From a virus, in IMG/VR virus record IMGVR_UViG_3300020172_005917, positions 1 to 24,549 of that record: a stretch of DNA of 24,549 nt; one strand, 5' to 3'. The translations under genes were made by a program, and so were the position numbers. Under the pieces are notes generated by a model that ran no database searches, was not told the origin of the DNA, and saw nothing but the letters and a program-made list of their open reading frames with translations. Positions 16,622 through 23,629 of this stretch are shown in pieces (within the stretch, counting starts at the first letter, position 1; each line of letters opens with the position of its first letter).

Positions 16622-18626
16622 CGTAGCTCCTTATTAATGCATAGTTAATAGGATAAGTATAAACAATGTCTGTCTTATCCAATCTCTTTAATCTTAACTT
16701 TTGTCTTGTAAAATTTCTAAAAACTAATTTTTCTTTTGTTACATCTAAAACTTCATAAATATATTCTATGTCATTAGTATAGTCAAATCTTACTATTAAG
16801 TCTCTGTCTCTTATGGCTGGGGCTGGCAAAGACCAGCAGGATGGCTCATATTCTACTTGCATATGAGTCTGTTGGGATAGCTTTAGATCTTCTGTGGTGT
16901 CACCAAATTTTACCATAACTCTTCCGTCCACCCGCCTCTTATATAGGTACTGATCATATCCTCTTTCAAATGTGGTGCCAAAGCATCCATTGCAGGATTT
17001 GACTTTTGGATGCTGCCCTCTCAAGTTGGCACAGCTACAAGTAGTACCATTCCAGATTCTTTTTAATAGAATTACTGGTTCACCAGTTTGATCTAATAAT
17101 ACTTCTTCTCTACTGATCATTCTATCATAAAGATTGAATCCTCTAAATCCATTAAACTCGCCTCCCAGATAAGAGGGACAATCGTCAACTCCTTGCAATG
17201 TTTTTTGTGGTAGTGGTCTATGATAACCACAAAAATCAAATCCCTGAAAAAACTTTCTATCTTCATCAGAATAATCTGTTACTAAAGTTCCAATTTCATT
17301 TATTTGTCTATCTATAGCATAGCCATCACTGCTGGTTGGTATTGCTGTAATGATATTTGAATTTTTATCTTGACAGGCCAGGAAAAGCTCTACCGAGTCG
17401 CCTGGTACAAAGATTGATGGAATAGTACCGCTCAATCCTCTAAATCCAGACTCTAATATAAAGGCATCTGGCAACTTCGATGTATATCTAACAACCTCTG
17501 TTTTATTAATCAATAATATACCATATTCTGGATAACCACTGGTAGTAGAAACATTTATGATCAAATCAGAAATCCCAACGCCCACAGATATAGTTGTTGG
17601 TGATGGAACAATATAGAAATCATCATTTAAAGATTCCATTCCATCTGGATTAAAAGACTCAGAGTATACTTCAAAAGCTCTGCCTGCAAATGCATAAAGA
17701 GTTCCTGATCTTAAGCCATTTATATTTCCAGTTAGTATTCCTGGTTTTGAGATATATTTAGGTAATGAATCAAAAATTCCAAGTCTATTTTCACTTTGAT
17801 ATATCGCAAAAAAAGCATCGCCCTTATAAGACCTAGAAAATGGCTTATGCCATTTTAATAATACAGAGTCGCCAATACCTAGGTTGGCAACCTTTTCAAG
17901 ACCTCTAACACTTCCTTCGTAAGTAATCTGAGGGAATACGTCTGGTAGGGTGGCTTCGATTAATTCTACAGAGAAGTCAAACTCTCCATATAGAAAACCG
18001 CCTATATTATTCTCTGAGGAATATTTTATCTTGTAAGGGCCATTCTTTAAGAAATTCTTTAAATCAATTCTAACAATAGCTCCGTCCGCTACTTTTGTTA
18101 TATCTGATTTATTACTACAAAATTCAGAATTAAAAGATCCATCTTCTAGCAAGATAACGTTTTCCAAAATTACTTTAATAGAAGATGAATTTACATCCGA
18201 AATAATATCTTCAAAGTATAGATAAATTACCTGTGGATATTGCAACTTATCTTTTTGTATTGGACTTGATTCTATCAAGATTGGATGATTTGGAATAACT
18301 TGAAATACATAATCAAAGTTATAAACCTTTCCATCTATATCAAAAGTCTGAACCTTAATAAGAACAACCGCCCCTAACTTAAAAGGTAAAATAGGAGATA
18401 TCAAGAAAATAACATTATCACCGACTCTATCTACAGAAGATTCTGCACCATCAAACTCGGGTAGGAAATCGCCAGAGTCATAAGCAAGTGCATCATTAAT
18501 AATGACCTTAGTTTTACTCAAGTTAACAATAGAGCCACTCTTCTCTATAAGAGTAAAAGAGACGTTCTCTGTTGGTAATATCATCTTCTCGTTTGGAGAA
18601 GGCGATTGTCCTGCTAATATAATCAT
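16605..18626 (-). CDS. Large virion structural protein with Ig/FnIII-like modules and a CxC...CxxC knuckle
   Basis: A 673-residue protein, ATG at 18626 with a weak GAGA upstream. The first 330 residues read as repeated beta-sandwich modules: about 15-115, 116-225 and 228-325, the last resembling a fibronectin type III domain (SVLLKWHKPF, then GDAFFAIYQSE). Residues 340-415 form another beta module. The C-terminal part holds FDFCGYHRPLPQK and the motif C530-S-C532 ... C545-x-x-C548, written CSCANLRGQHPKVKSCNGCF, a probable zinc-binding knuckle followed by FGTTFERGYDQ. I recall similar 'QHP....C..CYGTG..GGY' motifs in virion proteins of large phages. It probably forms part of the neck, collar or baseplate; the exact place is unknown. 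Its 3' end overlaps the holin-like gene by 17 bases. Confidence 0.65.
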   Translation of the reverse strand: MIILAGQSPSPNEKMILPTENVSFTLIEKSGSIVNLSKTKVIINDALAYDSGDFLPEFDGAESSVDRVGDNVIFLISPILPFKLGAVVLIKVQTFDIDGKVYNFDYVFQVIPNHPILIESSPIQKDKLQYPQVIYLYFEDIISDVNSSSIKVILENVILLEDGSFNSEFCSNKSDITKVADGAIVRIDLKNFLKNGPYKIKYSSENNIGGFLYGEFDFSVELIEATLPDVFPQITYEGSVRGLEKVANLGIGDSVLLKWHKPFSRSYKGDAFFAIYQSENRLGIFDSLPKYISKPGILTGNINGLRSGTLYAFAGRAFEVYSESFNPDGMESLNDDFYIVPSPTTISVGVGISDLIINVSTTSGYPEYGILLINKTEVVRYTSKLPDAFILESGFRGLSGTIPSIFVPGDSVELFLACQDKNSNIITAIPTSSDGYAIDRQINEIGTLVTDYSDEDRKFFQGFDFCGYHRPLPQKTLQGVDDCPSYLGGEFNGFRGFNLYDRMISREEVLLDQTGEPVILLKRIWNGTTCSCANLRGQHPKVKSCNGCFGTTFERGYDQYLYKRRVDGRVMVKFGDTTEDLKLSQQTHMQVEYEPSCWSLPAPAIRDRDLIVRFDYTNDIEYIYEVLDVTKEKLVFRNFTRQKLRLKRLDKTDIVYTYPINYALIRSYGELLG

Positions 18627-18663
18627 TTTATTTTTCTCTATAATAGAGAGATAATAATAGCAG

Positions 18664-19167
18664 TTATTCTACTTTTTCCATTAGCTCTTTTTTCTTGTGT
18701 ATTTTTTCAGTTTTTGGAATTTTGTGGTACTCTAAAAGTTCGTCTGTATATTCCTCTGCTGCTTTCAGTCCACGATGTTTTGCATCGTATTTTATTTGCT
18801 CCTGAAAAGCTTCAATCTCATCTTCTCTCTCAAGATATTCTTGATCTTTATCGTCTTCTGTCTCGCCCTTCTTTTGCTCTGTAATATGCTGTAATACATG
18901 CACAAACTCATGAATTACATATCTCATAACAATTTTAAAAGGCATATCTTCAATTTTTGGGCTTAGGTAGATAGTCCCATTAACAGTTTTTGCAGTTACG
19001 TTTATCTTCTTAAAGTCTAAAGGTACGGCATCAAAAATCCAATTTTTTAGCTTATACTCTTTGACTAAGTTTTTAGCCATACTATCATTTCGTAAATGAA
19101 CACGAATTTTTGCTAATAACTTTTGCTTATCTTCTATTTCGCTTTTTTTAGCTACCTTCAAAAACAT
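18664..19167 (-). CDS. Small HExxH zinc metallopeptidase-like protein
   Basis: A 167-residue protein, ATG at 19167 with AGGAAA four bases upstream. Residues 62-73 form a strand (VNGTIYLSPKIE) ahead of a helix with the zinc-binding motif H86-E-F-V-H90, continuing HVLQHITEQ. A second helix carries EDEIEAFQEQ (E117, E119), suited to supply the third, glutamate ligand. This strand, HExxH and downstream 'E.EA' order is typical of minigluzincins such as the SprT and ImmA/IrrE groups. The C-terminus is Lys/Glu-rich and helical. No signal peptide is seen, so it acts in the host cytoplasm or within the virion. Being between two virion genes, it could process a structural protein or cleave a host factor. 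Active-site motif is visible; substrate unknown. Confidence 0.65.
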   Translation of the reverse strand: MFLKVAKKSEIEDKQKLLAKIRVHLRNDSMAKNLVKEYKLKNWIFDAVPLDFKKINVTAKTVNGTIYLSPKIEDMPFKIVMRYVIHEFVHVLQHITEQKKGETEDDKDQEYLEREDEIEAFQEQIKYDAKHRGLKAAEEYTDELLEYHKIPKTEKIHKKKELMEKVE

Positions 19168-19175
19168 AATATTTC

Positions 19176-20087
19176 CTATACGATCTTTCTTTGTCTTATA
19201 TGTCTGAGTCTTGCAAACGCTGGGGAACCGGAGGATAGGTTGGAGTAGGTTCCGAATGTTGAAGCACCAGGTCTTATAGATGCTTTAATAAACTTAAGTC
19301 TTTCTCGGTAGGTTGTCAACCAATTTTGATAGTGACTCTGCAAAAAATCTCCAAGCTGTGGAGGCTGGTAGGAAATTCCACCGTCGCTGATCGTAAAGTC
19401 TCTGCCTTTTTCAAGTAATGCCTGTGACGCCAGTCCTACCACATAGGCTCCCTCTACAATTACGTTCGAAAATGTTTTATAAATTATCTGATCTGAAAAT
19501 AGATAAGAGGTGAAAAATGGAGTAGAATTAAACTCGGATAGGGACTGGCATAGGAAGCAGGCGAGGATTTCATCACTAAAAACATTACATTCTTCAGTTA
19601 ACATTTCTCCATAAGCATCAAATATAAAAGCTCCAAATTTATCTCTTTTTGGTTTTGTACCATCAGATCTTAGTCTACATTTTAAATATTTAATTAAAAT
19701 GTTTAAGCCTTCTAATTCTTCTTGTGTAAAATCAAAAAGAACATCATCTCCCAACTTAATATTTCCATCAGGTACGGCTGTAGAGTCAGAAACTACTAAG
19801 AAGTTAAACTCATTTACAATTTCTACGCCATCTACTGTTGCAGTCCAGATATCTTTCCAGATGCCTCTCTCACCAGATGAAGGAACATTATAGGTGTACT
19901 TATATACACCAGTAGATGTATTTGTAATACCAGCAGTTGTTTCTAAAACGATTGTGTTGTTGGTTGAATTAACAATGCTTATGGTTGGAGGAGGATTTGA
20001 TTGAGTCGGTGCTCCATCAAATCCATAAAATGTAACAATTAACTCTACTGCTTGTCCTAATATTGCTCTGCTTCTATCATTTGCCAT
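19176..20087 (-). CDS. Conserved virion structural protein with N-terminal Ig-like domain
   Basis: A 303-residue protein, ATG at 20087 overlapping the upstream stop as TAATG. Residues 1-105 look like an Ig-like domain: AILGQAVELIVTFYGFDGAP, later GVYKYTYNVPSSGERGIWKD and a final strand NEFNFLVV, the 'polymer-like' fold common in phage proteins. From about 120, FDFTQEELEGLNILIKYLKC introduces an alpha-helical region with NSTPFFTSYLF, VEGAYVVGLASQALLEKGRD and ISYQPPQLGDFLQSHYQNW. I recall this order ('FN.TP.FT.F....', 'A..LLEKGR.F...D.G+.+.PP...+L...') from conserved structural genes of large marine-type phages. The sequence ends in a basic tail (ARLRHIRQRKIV). It may be in the neck or head-tail joint, but no experiment-based role is known to me. 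Confidence 0.65.
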   Translation of the reverse strand: MANDRSRAILGQAVELIVTFYGFDGAPTQSNPPPTISIVNSTNNTIVLETTAGITNTSTGVYKYTYNVPSSGERGIWKDIWTATVDGVEIVNEFNFLVVSDSTAVPDGNIKLGDDVLFDFTQEELEGLNILIKYLKCRLRSDGTKPKRDKFGAFIFDAYGEMLTEECNVFSDEILACFLCQSLSEFNSTPFFTSYLFSDQIIYKTFSNVIVEGAYVVGLASQALLEKGRDFTISDGGISYQPPQLGDFLQSHYQNWLTTYRERLKFIKASIRPGASTFGTYSNLSSGSPAFARLRHIRQRKIV

Positions 20088-20422
20088 TAGCTTGCTACCG
20101 CCCTTGGAACATATCTTGTTGCTATTTTTAGAACGTTATCATTAACAGTAAAATTTTCAATAGTTGTATAAGTAGTTCCATCATGTATTATGTTAATTAG
20201 CACAATGTAATCTCCAATATATTTTGGTTTATAATTATAATAATATGTAGATGATCCTAGACTTGTAACTACCATTGGTTTTGGGAAGCCAGACTCATTA
20301 ACACCAGAGGGCAGAATTATTTTTTCAATAGTAGGGATTACTCCTGGTGTAGAGATGCCATTTATTTGCACTGTAACCGGTATCTTTACCTCTGATCCTA
20401 AAAAATAACTTCCCATTGCCAT
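20087..20422 (-). CDS. Small Ig-like virion protein
   Basis: A 111-residue protein, ATG at 20422 with AGGA seven bases upstream. The sequence from GSEVKIPVTVQINGISTPGV to YIGDYIVLINIIHDGTTYTT alternates strands and turns like the Ig-like N-terminus of the following gene, with the same 'G.Y...Y.P...G.+' pattern near the middle (SSTYYYNYKPKYIGDYIVLI). It may be a free-standing copy of that domain. Its stop overlaps the start of the larger gene, so the two are probably translated together and may assemble together. Domain resemblance is by eye. Confidence 0.55.
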   Translation of the reverse strand: MAMGSYFLGSEVKIPVTVQINGISTPGVIPTIEKIILPSGVNESGFPKPMVVTSLGSSTYYYNYKPKYIGDYIVLINIIHDGTTYTTIENFTVNDNVLKIATRYVPRAVAS

Positions 20423-20431
20423 GTTGATATC

Positions 20432-20713
20432 CTATGCTATTAGATATTTTATTATTAATGTTGCTGATAAATGAAAATAACTTGTGAATTTACCATCTGG
20501 AATGTTAATTAAAAAATGCTTAAAATCAGGATCCTCTTCGTAGTCTGCTATTGGCTTTAAAAGTACTCCATTTAAATAAACTTCTAGAGTTCCATCTTTA
20601 TAGATATAAGTAGAAGTATATGTTAATTTATCAATTGAAATCTGATCTGATATATCCTCAGAAAAATAATTGCTTCCAGTATTTTCTTGTTTTATAATAT
20701 TAATTATTGCCAT
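20432..20713 (-). CDS. Small fibre-tip-like virion protein
   Basis: A 93-residue protein, ATG at 20713, the first gene of the minus-strand block left of the plus-strand pair; the upstream GGA is a weak Shine-Dalgarno. Its second half, GTLEVYLNGVLLKPIADYEE followed by a final strand LSATLIIKYLI, matches in order the end of the repeat-containing fibre at 23630-24549 (QLDVYVNGLLVAPAYDGG, then FSILSTDVITVKYNRNF). This short 'L.VY.NG.LL.P .... S...I.KY' module is common at the C-termini of phage fibres, where it forms a compact beta tip. The protein could therefore be a small accessory tip or a remnant of a larger fibre. Similarity noted by eye; function inferred. Confidence 0.55.
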   Translation of the reverse strand: MAIINIIKQENTGSNYFSEDISDQISIDKLTYTSTYIYKDGTLEVYLNGVLLKPIADYEEDPDFKHFLINIPDGKFTSYFHLSATLIIKYLIA

Positions 20714-20769
20714 GTATTAATATCCATTTGTTATATTAGAATAAAATAATATTAATATGGAGTTTTTAA
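20714..20769. promoter_or_regulatory. Divergent intergenic region between the minus-strand virion genes and the plus-strand DUF2827-like pair
   Basis: This 56-base gap separates genes on opposite strands and must carry any promoter driving the plus-strand pair, and perhaps one for the minus-strand block. It is almost all A and T. It holds two copies of TATTAATA (near 20715 and 20752), which is self-complementary and so reads the same on both strands, and a plus-strand GGAG eight bases before ATG 20770. A weak TTGTTA with a TATTAA about 16 bases later could be -35/-10 boxes on the plus strand. Promoter elements are low confidence. Confidence 0.4.
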
Positions 20770-21843
20770 ATGTTAAAAATAGGTTTAATTCATGATAATG
20801 TTACAGATCATCTTTTAGATGGTAGTGATCAAAGTGGATATTTTTTATATAAAATATTAAAAAAAATACAATTTGATGTAAGTTTAGTTTCTTTTTATAA
20901 AAATAAAAATTTTTTTAAAGAAAAAAGTAATGTTATAAAGTTTAAAGATATTAAAAATTTTGATTTATTCATTAACATATCAAAAAATCTTGATGAAGAA
21001 ATAATAAAAAATATATTTATAAATAATAAAAAAATTGTAACAAATATACATGATAATATTTTATTAAAATTAAAAGAATCATTGGTTAATGATAATTTAG
21101 ATAAAAACTTTGATCCATCAAATATCAGTGTATCAAGAAATACGTCGCTAATAGCTGATCATTATGATGGTATTTCAAATTTTTTGGAAATAATTACAAA
21201 ATCAAAAACAAAGACAATCCCATTTCTCTGGGACGCAGATTTCTGCCTAGAGTCTATCGGCAATTTTGATAGCAATTCCTTAAACAAAGAAGACTTATGT
21301 AAGGTTGGAATATTTGAATCTAATAATTCATTTTATAAAAATTCAATCGTACCAATGTCTATATGCGAAGGAGTAGAAAGAGTTGACTCATCAATATTAA
21401 AATTTGTTTTTATTGCAAATATTGAAGATAAAATGAAAAATGTAATGTTCAATCATTATTATAATAATTTAAAATTGAAACATAATAATAAACTATATCC
21501 ATATCATAGATCTAATCTATCATTTTTGATATCTAGAAACGCCATTAATACTGTTGTTTCAAACCAACTTTTTGACATGTATAATTATACATATTTTGAA
21601 ACACTATTTTTAAATAGGCCGTTAATTCATAACTCAAAACTATACAAAAATGTTGGATATTATTATAATGATTTTGAAATTATAGATGCTTCAAAATTAT
21701 TAATAAAAGCAATAAAAACTTTTGATATAGATACAGATAATAATATTAATAAAGAATTTTTAAATAAATTTTCAACAGATAATAAAGACAATCAAGATAA
21801 AATAAAAAATATAATTTTAGAGGAAGCTAAAAATGAAAATTAA
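20770..21843 (+). CDS. Divergent DUF2827-like glycosyltransferase-family protein (first of pair)
   Basis: A 357-residue protein, ATG at 20770 with GGAG eight bases upstream, on the strand opposite its neighbours. It has the same block order as the next gene: an N-terminal Rossmann-like start (MLKIGLIHDN), TIPFLWDADF at 149-158, VGIFESNNSFYKNSIVPMSI at 179-198 and TVVSNQLFDMYNYTYFETLF at 261-280, then RPLIHNS...GYYYNDF to about 302. These blocks fit, with several substitutions, the DUF2827 family, a glycosyltransferase-like group. In particular the usual 'EPN.S..K....P' motif reads ESNNSFYKNSIVP here, so activity may be altered. The gene is strikingly richer in A and T than its neighbours, including its partner. 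It likely arose from the same ancestor as the next gene, followed by strong divergence or separate acquisition. Confidence 0.6.
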   Translation: MLKIGLIHDNVTDHLLDGSDQSGYFLYKILKKIQFDVSLVSFYKNKNFFKEKSNVIKFKDIKNFDLFINISKNLDEEIIKNIFINNKKIVTNIHDNILLKLKESLVNDNLDKNFDPSNISVSRNTSLIADHYDGISNFLEIITKSKTKTIPFLWDADFCLESIGNFDSNSLNKEDLCKVGIFESNNSFYKNSIVPMSICEGVERVDSSILKFVFIANIEDKMKNVMFNHYYNNLKLKHNNKLYPYHRSNLSFLISRNAINTVVSNQLFDMYNYTYFETLFLNRPLIHNSKLYKNVGYYYNDFEIIDASKLLIKAIKTFDIDTDNNINKEFLNKFSTDNKDNQDKIKNIILEEAKNEN

Positions 21844-22912
21844 ACATAAGATAGGAGTTACCACCAAAGGTTCCAAAACTATCTGGTCAAATGGTTTGAA
21901 TCAAAATTCTTATTTTTTTATAAAGTTATTGCAAAAAATGGGCTATGATGTTGACGCAATTGCAACAGTCTTAGATGTAGAGGATGCACAGTTTATAGGT
22001 CTGGATAGGGTGGTGCTGACTAAAGACAGTATTAAATCTTATTCGATAATATTTGAAGTTGCATCAATGTTAGATGAAGCAGCAATGGACATTTGTAGAA
22101 AAAATAACATAAAAGTAGTATCCATAAATTATGGAAGTTTTTTGTTTTACTTAATGGAAGGATTATTATATAAAGGAGAGACTCCAACTGCAGTACACGT
22201 TGAGGGAAGAGATGTTCTGATCTCCCCGCACTATAATTTTGGAAAAGAATTTTTGAAGAATGTTACTGGTCAAAATATTATGACAATCCCCTATATATGG
22301 GAGCCTTGGTTTATAGATGGAACTTTGTTAAAAGAATCTAAGATTAATGAAAAATTTTCCAAAGAAATTAATAAGAAAAATGTAGTTTCATTAGAGCCAA
22401 ATATTAGCATTGCAAAAACATGTATTGTTCCACTTGTAATTGCAGAAGGCCTTGAATTATCTGATTCTAGCAAGATAGATTCAATGACTTTATTTGGAAC
22501 AAAACATCTTAATGAAAGAACAACTTTCAATAAACTATACTCAAATACAGAATTATATAGATCTGGAAAGCTAGTTATAGAAAATAGATATTCTATTTCT
22601 GGTCTTTTTAATACAAAAAGAATTGGAACAATAGTTTCAAATCATTTTTATAATGATTTAAACTATGTTACACTAGAGGCTTTATATCTAGGTTTTCCTA
22701 TAATTCATAATAGTGAGTATTGCAAAGAAGGAGGGTACTACTATGATGGCTTCAATACAAAACTAGGTACAGAACTATTGGACAGGGCAATCTCTACAGA
22801 CGATCACTTGTCTGATGAAAAAATAAAGAATGCAAAAGAAATTATTTATGGTTACTCAATAAATAATCCAAGCACACAGAGGGCATATAGAGAGCTGATT
22901 AAAAATCTTTAA
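21833..22912 (+). CDS. DUF2827-like glycosyltransferase-family protein (second of pair)
   Basis: A 359-residue protein, ATG at 21833 overlapping the end of the previous gene by 11 bases, with AGAGGAAG upstream. Blocks match the DUF2827 family as I recall it: GSKTIWSNGLNQNSYFFIKL at 13-32, MTIPYIWEPWF at 150-160, VVSLEPNISIAKTCIVPLVI at 184-203, then GTIVSNHFYNDLNYVTLEAL at 265-284, followed by LGFPIIHNSEYCKEGGYYYD to about 305. The E-P-N motif and the C-terminal 'Y..LEALY.G.P.+HN' resemble the nucleotide-sugar-binding half of GT-B glycosyltransferases. The family has no settled activity that I know of. A phage copy could glycosylate a virion protein, alter the host surface or act in DNA base hypermodification. 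It ends convergently with the next minus-strand gene, overlapping by four bases. Confidence 0.7.
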   Translation: MKIKHKIGVTTKGSKTIWSNGLNQNSYFFIKLLQKMGYDVDAIATVLDVEDAQFIGLDRVVLTKDSIKSYSIIFEVASMLDEAAMDICRKNNIKVVSINYGSFLFYLMEGLLYKGETPTAVHVEGRDVLISPHYNFGKEFLKNVTGQNIMTIPYIWEPWFIDGTLLKESKINEKFSKEINKKNVVSLEPNISIAKTCIVPLVIAEGLELSDSSKIDSMTLFGTKHLNERTTFNKLYSNTELYRSGKLVIENRYSISGLFNTKRIGTIVSNHFYNDLNYVTLEALYLGFPIIHNSEYCKEGGYYYDGFNTKLGTELLDRAISTDDHLSDEKIKNAKEIIYGYSINNPSTQRAYRELIKNL

Positions 22913-23217
22913 TTAATTTCTTCAAAGATTTTTAGCTTAGGAGCTTTGGCAGGCGGTGGCCATCTTTCCTTTAGCTCTTCAACATCCGTGATATCATCGC
23001 CATTTTCATAATTATCTAGATGCCATTTATTTGCCCAGATAATATATTTTTTTATCCAGTCTTTAAGTCTTAATAAATCCATTCTTACAACAGAATCCCC
23101 ATTGCTATCTTCTAATGCAGCTTCATGTAATTTTAAAACATTATTATAATATTCTATCGCATTTGACTCTGCCCGCAATTGACATATTAAATCTAATGAT
23201 TTAATAAAAAGAGGCAT
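22909..23217 (-). CDS. Small hypothetical protein
   Basis: A 102-residue protein, ATG at 23217 overlapping the upstream stop as TAATG, with no clear Shine-Dalgarno, so translation is probably coupled. It is largely helical (SNAIEYYNNVLKLHEAALED, then LLRLKDWIKKYIIWANKWHL) and ends in a Pro/Lys-rich tail (ERWPPPAKAPKLKIFEEIN). No membrane segment or catalytic motif is visible. It forms a two-gene unit with the gene to its right. Not recognised. Confidence 0.55.
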   Translation of the reverse strand: MPLFIKSLDLICQLRAESNAIEYYNNVLKLHEAALEDSNGDSVVRMDLLRLKDWIKKYIIWANKWHLDNYENGDDITDVEELKERWPPPAKAPKLKIFEEIN

Positions 23218-23525
23218 TATGAATTTATTCTATTTAAAAAATTTTGAGCACGAACAGAAGGATGCTCAGCTGTTTCATCATGTACATTTTCGGTGCTATC
23301 TTTTGATATGCTAATAAGCAATGGTAGTATTTCATCGTAGACTTTTTGTCTAATTATGCCATCATATTTAATAGTCATAACATTATTAAATTCTGTAATT
23401 TTTTGATCTATAACATCTTTTAAGCAATCAAAATATCCAGTAGAGTACTCTACTGCTTTCATTGACTCTAATTTTGATGTTTCAATTTTTATTATTAAAT
23501 TTTTTAATCTGTCTGCTTTATTCAT
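23217..23525 (-). CDS. Small hypothetical helical protein
   Basis: A protein of about 102 residues. I start it at ATG 23525, which has GGAGTG six bases upstream, rather than nine codons earlier where no ribosome binding site exists. It opens MNKADRLKNLIIKIETSKLE and is helical through FDCLKDVIDQKITEFNNVMT, with a polar end (STENVHDETAEHPSVRAQNF). No membrane helix or known motif is seen. It begins just after the terminator of the fibre gene to the right and leads a short two-gene unit running toward the plus-strand pair. Not recognised. Confidence 0.6.
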   Translation of the reverse strand: MNKADRLKNLIIKIETSKLESMKAVEYSTGYFDCLKDVIDQKITEFNNVMTIKYDGIIRQKVYDEILPLLISISKDSTENVHDETAEHPSVRAQNFLNRINS

Positions 23526-23557
23526 AAAACACTCCAATAATAATTGTACCAAATAAT

Positions 23558-23587
23558 AAAGGATAGTAGATTTCTCTACTATCCTTT
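23558..23587 (-). terminator. Rho-independent terminator after the repeat-containing fibre gene
   Basis: GGATAGTAGA (23561-23570) pairs with TCTACTATCC (23575-23584); flanking AAA/TTT extend the stem to 13 base pairs. On the minus strand the loop is GAAA, a stable tetraloop class, and the stem is followed by TTTATTATTTGG. It lies 42 bases past the fibre stop at 23630, fitting an intrinsic terminator for that gene. The plus-strand tail is also T-rich, but no plus gene is next to it. Confidence 0.8.
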
Positions 23588-23629
23588 ATTTTTACATATT
23601 AGCAGTTATTAAAAAACTTTAATTAAAAA

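Noticed and set aside
18640-18657. Hairpin TCTCTA-TAA-TAGAGA upstream of the 673-residue gene as a terminator
   Set aside because: The stem is only six weak base pairs and lacks a U tract; it may at most influence the nearby start.
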